From Candidatus Thioglobus sp. (GTDB lineage Bacteria; Pseudomonadota; Gammaproteobacteria; PS1; Pseudothioglobaceae), in contig JAOMCO010000008.1 of the NCBI GenBank assembly GCA_028345055.1, forward strand, positions 1-63,702: a stretch of 63,702 bases of DNA, in the 5' to 3' direction. Shown here piece by piece: positions 59,298-63,702 of this stretch. The notes below the pieces were generated by a model. It worked only from the letters and a program-made list of their open reading frames with translations, made no database searches and was not told the origin of the DNA. The translations under genes were made by a program, and so were the position numbers. Position 1 is the first letter of the stretch. Each line of letters starts with the position of its first letter.

Positions 59298-61400
59298 ATG
59301 GCAAGAACCACACCAATTAATCGTTATCGTAACGTCGGAATCATGGCACATATTGATGCCGGAAAAACAACAACAACTGAACGAATCCTTTTATATACAG
59401 GTCGTACTCACAAGATTGGTGAAGTACACGATGGTAGTGCAACAATGGACTGGATGGAGCAGGAGCAGGAAAGAGGTATCACTATTACTTCAGCTGCTAC
59501 AACTTGTTTTTGGAAAGGTATGGATGGCCAGTTTGAAGACCACCGTGTCAATATTATTGATACTCCTGGACACGTTGACTTTACAATCGAAGTCGAGAGG
59601 TCCCTCAAAGTATTAGACGGCGCTTGCGCCGTTTTTTGTGCAGTTGGCGGTGTAGAGCCTCAGTCAGAGACAGTATGGAGACAGGCTAATAAATATAACG
59701 TTCCAAGAATTGGCTTTGTCAATAAGATGGACAGAGCAGGTGCAGATTTTTTAAGAGTTGTTGACCAAGTCAAGTCAAGGTTAGGTGCTAATCCTGTTCC
59801 TATGCAAATCGCTATTGGCGCAGAGGATGCTTTTGAGGGTGTTGTTGACCTTATCAGAATGAAAGCAATATACTGGAATGAGACTGATCAAGGTGCAACC
59901 TATGAAGTCAAAGATATACCAGCAGAGCTTCAGGGCCTTGCTGAAGAAAAACGAGAATTCATGATTGAGTCTGCTGCTGAGGCAACTGAAGAACTTATGG
60001 AAAAGTATCTTGAGGAAGGCACTCTTACAGCTGATGAGATTCAGGAGGGCATTCGTGTTCAAACTATTGGTAATGAAATTATCCCAATGTTTTGTGGTAC
60101 TGCATTTAAAAACAAAGGTGTTCAGGCTGTTTTAGATGCAATGATTATGTATATGCCATCACCTTTAGATGTTGAGCCAATTAGTGGAATTTTAGATGAC
60201 GCTGCTGAAACTATGGCTCCAAGACTTCCTTCTGATAGTGAGCCGTTTGCTGCCCTAGGTTTCAAGATTGCAACTGACCCTTTTGTTGGAAATTTAACAT
60301 TTTTTAGGGTTTATTCAGGTGTATTGAAGTCTGGAGACTTTGTATTCAACTCTTCAAAGGGAAAGAAAGAGCGTATTGGACGTATTGTGCAAATGCACTC
60401 TAATGACCGTGAAGAGATTAAAGAAGTAAGAGCTGGAGATATTGCAGCTGCAATTGGTCTAAAAGACGTAACTACTGGTGACACATTATGTGATATGAAG
60501 GACAAAATCATTCTTGAAAGAATGGAGTTCCCAGATCCAGTTATTGCTGTTGCTGTTGAGCCTAAAACTAAAATTGATCAGGAAAAAATGGGTATTGCTC
60601 TAGGCAAGCTTGCTAATGAGGATCCATCATTTAGAGTTTCTTCTGATGAAGAGTCTGGTCAAACAATTATTGCTGGAATGGGAGAACTTCATCTAGATAT
60701 TATTGTTGATCGTATGATGCGTGAGTTCGATGTTGAGTGTAATGTGGGTGCACCACAAGTTGCATATCGTGAAACCATTACTTCATTGGTAGAGCATGAA
60801 CACAAGTTTGCAAAGCAATCAGGTGGTCGAGGTCAGTATGGACATGTTTATCTTCGAATTGAGCCTCAAGAGCCTGGAAGTGGTTATGAGTTTGTAGACG
60901 AAATCAAAGGTGGTGTAATTCCTAAAGAATATGTTCCCGCTGTTAACAAGGGTGTTCAGGAGCAAATGCAAAATGGTGTAATTGCTGGCTTCCCACTCGT
61001 TGACGTCAAGGTAACTGTTTATGATGGTTCATACCACGATGTTGACTCTAATGAAATGGCATTTAAAATTGCCGCTTCAATGTGTATTAAAGAGGGGGTT
61101 AAACGTGCTAATCCTCAGTTGCTTGAGCCGATGATGAAAGTTGAAGTATCAACACCAGAAGACTACATGGGTGATGTAATGGGAGACCTTAATCGCAGAA
61201 GAGGTATTGTTAGTGCGATGGATGATACTCCTGCTGGAAAACAAATTAAAGCTGAAGTACCTTTAGCTGAAATGTTTGGTTATGCAACAGATCTTCGCTC
61301 AATGTCACAAGGACGTGCAAACTATTCAATGGAGTTTGCTAAATACACAGCTGCTCCTAGAAATGTTGCAGATGAAGTTATTGAAAAATTAAATTCTTAA
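59298..61400 (+). CDS. fusA: Elongation factor G
   Basis: This 700-residue GTPase drives translocation. It has the G1 loop [13 protein letters not shown] at about residues 17-29, [14 protein letters not shown] (switch) and the DTPGHVDF loop. It is of the FusA1 type by length and synteny. It lies 15 bases after rpsG and 13 before tuf. Confidence 0.99.
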   Translation: MARTTPINRYRNVGIMAHIDAGKTTTTERILLYTGRTHKIGEVHDGSATMDWMEQEQERGITITSAATTCFWKGMDGQFEDHRVNIIDTPGHVDFTIEVERSLKVLDGACAVFCAVGGVEPQSETVWRQANKYNVPRIGFVNKMDRAGADFLRVVDQVKSRLGANPVPMQIAIGAEDAFEGVVDLIRMKAIYWNETDQGATYEVKDIPAELQGLAEEKREFMIESAAEATEELMEKYLEEGTLTADEIQEGIRVQTIGNEIIPMFCGTAFKNKGVQAVLDAMIMYMPSPLDVEPISGILDDAAETMAPRLPSDSEPFAALGFKIATDPFVGNLTFFRVYSGVLKSGDFVFNSSKGKKERIGRIVQMHSNDREEIKEVRAGDIAAAIGLKDVTTGDTLCDMKDKIILERMEFPDPVIAVAVEPKTKIDQEKMGIALGKLANEDPSFRVSSDEESGQTIIAGMGELHLDIIVDRMMREFDVECNVGAPQVAYRETITSLVEHEHKFAKQSGGRGQYGHVYLRIEPQEPGSGYEFVDEIKGGVIPKEYVPAVNKGVQEQMQNGVIAGFPLVDVKVTVYDGSYHDVDSNEMAFKIAASMCIKEGVKRANPQLLEPMMKVEVSTPEDYMGDVMGDLNRRRGIVSAMDDTPAGKQIKAEVPLAEMFGYATDLRSMSQGRANYSMEFAKYTAAPRNVADEVIEKLNS

Positions 61401-61413
61401 CAGGGGATTAAAA

Positions 61414-62604
61414 ATGGCAAAAGAAAAATTTGAAAGAACCAAACCACATGTGAATGTGGGAACAATTGGTCATGTTGACCATGGTAAGACAACTTTAACT
61501 GCAGCCCTTACTAAGGTGATGGCTGAAGCACGTGGTGGTGAGTTTAAGGATTATGCAGATATTGATAATGCTCCTGAAGAAAGAGAGCGTGGCATTACTA
61601 TCTCAACAGCACACGTAGAGTATGAGTCAGAAGCTCGTCACTACGCACACGTTGACTGTCCAGGACACGCTGACTATGTGAAGAATATGATTACAGGTGC
61701 TGCTCAAATGGATGGTGCCATTATTGTAATCGCTGCAACTGACGGACCAATGGCTCAAACACGTGAGCACATTCTATTGTCTCGTCAGGTTGGTGTTCCA
61801 TACATCGTTGTTTACATGAACAAAGCGGATATGGTTGATGATGAAGAGCTCGTTGAGCTCGTTGAGATGGAGATCCGTGAGCTTCTAACAGAATATGAAT
61901 TCCCAGGTGATGACACGCCTGTTGTTTTTGGTTCAGCACTAAAAGCACTAGAGGGTGACACTTCAGATATTGGTATCCCTTCAATCATGAAGTTGGTTGA
62001 TGCGCTAGATACTTATATCCCAACTCCAGAGCGTGATACAGATAAAGCATTCTTAATGCCAATTGAGGACGTCTTCTCAATCTCAGGTCGTGGAACGGTT
62101 GTTACAGGCCGTATTGAGCGCGGTGTTGTAAACGTTGGTGATGAAATTGAAATTGTTGGTATTAAAGATACGCAGTTGACTACTTGTACTGGTGTCGAGA
62201 TGTTTAGAAAGTTGCTTGACTCAGGTGAAGCAGGTGATAACGTAGGTGTCCTTCTTCGTGGTACTAAGCGTGAAGAAGTTGAGCGAGGTCAAGTACTAGC
62301 CAAGAAAGGTACAATCACTCCACACACTAAGTTTGAGGCTGAAGTATATATCTTAAGCAAAGAGGAAGGTGGACGTCATACTCCATTCTTCAACAACTAT
62401 CGTCCACAGTTCTACTTTAGGACAACAGATGTTACAGGTGCTGTTGAATTACCGTCAGGTACTGAAATGGTCATGCCAGGTGACAATGTGAAGATGACAG
62501 TAGAGTTACTTGCTCCGATTGCAATGGAAGAAGGATTAAGATTTGCAATTAGAGAGGGCGGACGAACGGTAGGTGCTGGTGTCGTCTCGAAGATTACCAA
62601 CTGA
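61414..62604 (+). CDS. tuf: Elongation factor Tu
   Basis: This 396-residue GTPase delivers aminoacyl-tRNA. It has [32 protein letters not shown] and the [11 protein letters not shown] specificity loop. Codon use is markedly more C-ending than in neighbouring genes, as expected for a highly expressed gene. A strong terminator follows. Confidence 0.99.
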   Translation: MAKEKFERTKPHVNVGTIGHVDHGKTTLTAALTKVMAEARGGEFKDYADIDNAPEERERGITISTAHVEYESEARHYAHVDCPGHADYVKNMITGAAQMDGAIIVIAATDGPMAQTREHILLSRQVGVPYIVVYMNKADMVDDEELVELVEMEIRELLTEYEFPGDDTPVVFGSALKALEGDTSDIGIPSIMKLVDALDTYIPTPERDTDKAFLMPIEDVFSISGRGTVVTGRIERGVVNVGDEIEIVGIKDTQLTTCTGVEMFRKLLDSGEAGDNVGVLLRGTKREEVERGQVLAKKGTITPHTKFEAEVYILSKEEGGRHTPFFNNYRPQFYFRTTDVTGAVELPSGTEMVMPGDNVKMTVELLAPIAMEEGLRFAIREGGRTVGAGVVSKITN

Positions 62605-62618
62605 TTAGTTAAATTAAG

Positions 62619-62651
62619 ACCGTCGAATTATTGTATAATCGACGGTTTTTT
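62619..62651 (+). terminator. Terminator after tuf
   Basis: ACCGTCGA (62619-62626) pairs with TCGACGGT (62639-62646), followed by a T-run to 62651. It ends the str operon before rpsJ. The loop includes TATAAT, so a promoter for the S10 operon could overlap, but no good -35 is visible. Confidence 0.85.
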
Positions 62652-62683
62652 CGTTTTGGAAGTTAGATAAGGCAAATAGGCAA

Positions 62684-62995
62684 ATGAGCAATCAAAATAT
62701 TAGAATTAAATTAAAGGCATTTGATCATCGTTTAATCGATAAATCAGCCTTAGAGATTGTAGAAACAGCTAAGCGCACAGGTGCTAGTGTAAGGGGTCCA
62801 ATCCCTTTGCCTACAAAGAAAGAACGCTTTACTGTATTGACTTCTCCGCACGTAAACAAAGATGCTAGAGATCAATATGAGTTAAAAACATATGTTAGGT
62901 TGATGGATGTTATTAGTCCAACAGATAAAACCGTAGACGCTTTGATGAAATTAGATCTGGCTGCAGGTGTTGACGTAAAAATCCAACTTAATTAA
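62684..62995 (+). CDS. rpsJ: Ribosomal protein S10
   Basis: This 103-residue S10 starts [19 protein letters not shown] and has [26 protein letters not shown]. It is the first gene of the S10 operon and also the NusE antitermination factor. It begins 33 bases after the end of the tuf terminator. Confidence 0.99.
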   Translation: MSNQNIRIKLKAFDHRLIDKSALEIVETAKRTGASVRGPIPLPTKKERFTVLTSPHVNKDARDQYELKTYVRLMDVISPTDKTVDALMKLDLAAGVDVKIQLN

Positions 62996-63018
62996 TAGAT
63001 ATAAATAGGATTAAGAAA

Positions 63019-63702
63019 ATGGCAATTGCATTAGTAGGACAAAAAATCGGAATGACTCGCTTAATGGTAGATGACGGTTCAGCTTCATCAGTCAGCGTTA
63101 TTAAAATAGAGCCAAATCGTATAGTGCAGACTAAATCTGTTGAAACAGATGGCTACAATGCAGTTCAAGTTACGACTGGTAAGAAAGTTAATAAAAAAGG
63201 TGAAGCTAAAATTGGGCGCATTAGTAGTTCCTTAAAAGGTCATTATGCCAAGGCATCTCAAGAAATAGGTCTTGGTCTATGGGAAATGAGAGTTAATGAT
63301 AATGAAATTTCAGAAATGCCTAATCTAGATATTTCATTTTTTGGTAAAGGACACTTCGTTAATGTTACAGGTCAATCTAAAGGTAAAGGTTTTCAAGGTG
63401 GTGTAAAACGTCACAACTTTAGTATGCAAGATGCTACTCATGGTAACTCAATATCGCACCGCGCTATTGGATCCACAGGCCAGTGTCAAGAGCCAGGACG
63501 TGTTTTTAAAGGTAAAAAAATGGCTGGTCAGATGGGCAATGTTCAAGTCACTGAAGAATGCCTTGAGATTTTAAGGGTTGATAATGAACGTAATTTATTA
63601 TTAGTTAAGGGTGCAATTCCAGGGTCAAAAAATGGCTTTGTCAGAGTATTTTTGTCAGACAAGAAAATTACTATTAACTCTAAAGTAACTAAAGAACTTT
63701 CT
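63019..63702 (+). CDS. rplC: Ribosomal protein L3, 3'-truncated
   Basis: The frame opens at the ATG at 63019 and runs to the window end without a stop (228 residues seen). It starts MAIALVGQKIGMTRL and has the FQGGVKRHNF and QDATHGNSISHR segments; the Gln is the site methylated by PrmB in E. coli. GQCQEPGRVFKGKKMAGQMG follows. Bacterial L3 is usually about 210 residues, so this one has a slightly longer C-terminus. Confidence 0.98.
   Translation, partial: MAIALVGQKIGMTRLMVDDGSASSVSVIKIEPNRIVQTKSVETDGYNAVQVTTGKKVNKKGEAKIGRISSSLKGHYAKASQEIGLGLWEMRVNDNEISEMPNLDISFFGKGHFVNVTGQSKGKGFQGGVKRHNFSMQDATHGNSISHRAIGSTGQCQEPGRVFKGKKMAGQMGNVQVTEECLEILRVDNERNLLLVKGAIPGSKNGFVRVFLSDKKITINSKVTKELS

Overview
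The window is an A+T-rich, gene-dense chromosomal stretch of a marine-type gammaproteobacterium. Gene content points to the SUP05/Arctic96BD-19 sulfur-oxidiser group (Candidatus Thioglobus and relatives). The evidence is a sat-aprM-aprB-aprA sulfite-oxidation operon (AprM rather than Qmo), a CysI-type sulfite reductase next to DUF934 and DUF2061 genes, a meso-diaminopimelate-type MurE, a gammaproteobacterial efp-epmA pair and a tmRNA tag reading ANEDNYALAA. The clade name is inferred from gene content; no 16S rRNA gene is present.

Layout. 1-3424: 3' end of a DUF6279 lipoprotein gene, an ABC-2/YhgE-like membrane protein and a GMC oxidoreductase. 3425-12310: a TRAP transporter (dctPQM, plus strand) facing a minus-strand operon suyA-suyB-hpsN-hpsO-hpsP-gntR. 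Together these look like a complete pathway for uptake of 2,3-dihydroxypropane-1-sulfonate (DHPS), its oxidation to sulfolactate and cleavage to pyruvate and sulfite. 12537-17077: small secreted, membrane or hypothetical genes, a DegT aminotransferase and a PQQ-type sugar dehydrogenase. 17315-22585: a peptide-type ABC importer with a fused double ATPase. 22599-22948: tmRNA. 22983-26445: tyrS-proA-holA, minus strand. 26620-30704: ftsH-folP-glmM. 30752-37145: TauE/SafE permease, Lrp regulator, cysI-DUF934-DUF2061, fpr, soluble RnfB-like protein, queA. 37134-40334: MFS transporter and sucCD. 40509-45397: efp-epmA, ycgN, DUF2914, argG, yfcE-like, slyD and an unknown gene. 45498-49995: sat-aprMBA. 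50217-53038: azlCD and a SulP permease. 53059-57751: three tRNAs (Cys, Gly, Arg), pgsA, murE-murF, kdsD. 57851 to the end: a low-molecular-weight phosphatase, then the str operon (rpsL-rpsG-fusA-tuf) and the start of the S10 operon (rpsJ, rplC cut by the window edge).

Theme. Sulfite is the hub. SuyAB should release it from sulfolactate. AprABM plus Sat can oxidise it to sulfate with ATP formation, CysI can reduce it for biosynthesis, and TauE/SafE and SulP family permeases may move sulfite and sulfate across the membrane. An organosulfonate would then supply both carbon (pyruvate) and energy (sulfite). A 12-bp palindrome, TCATATATATGA, lies upstream of both suyA and sat, which hints at shared control.

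No stretch longer than 300 bases lacks a gene or RNA. The larger gaps (3425-3679, 12311-12536, 17078-17314, 49996-50216, 13629-13839) hold promoter-like elements, palindromes, hairpins or tiny ORFs, as listed. I saw no insertion sequence, prophage, CRISPR array or rRNA gene.
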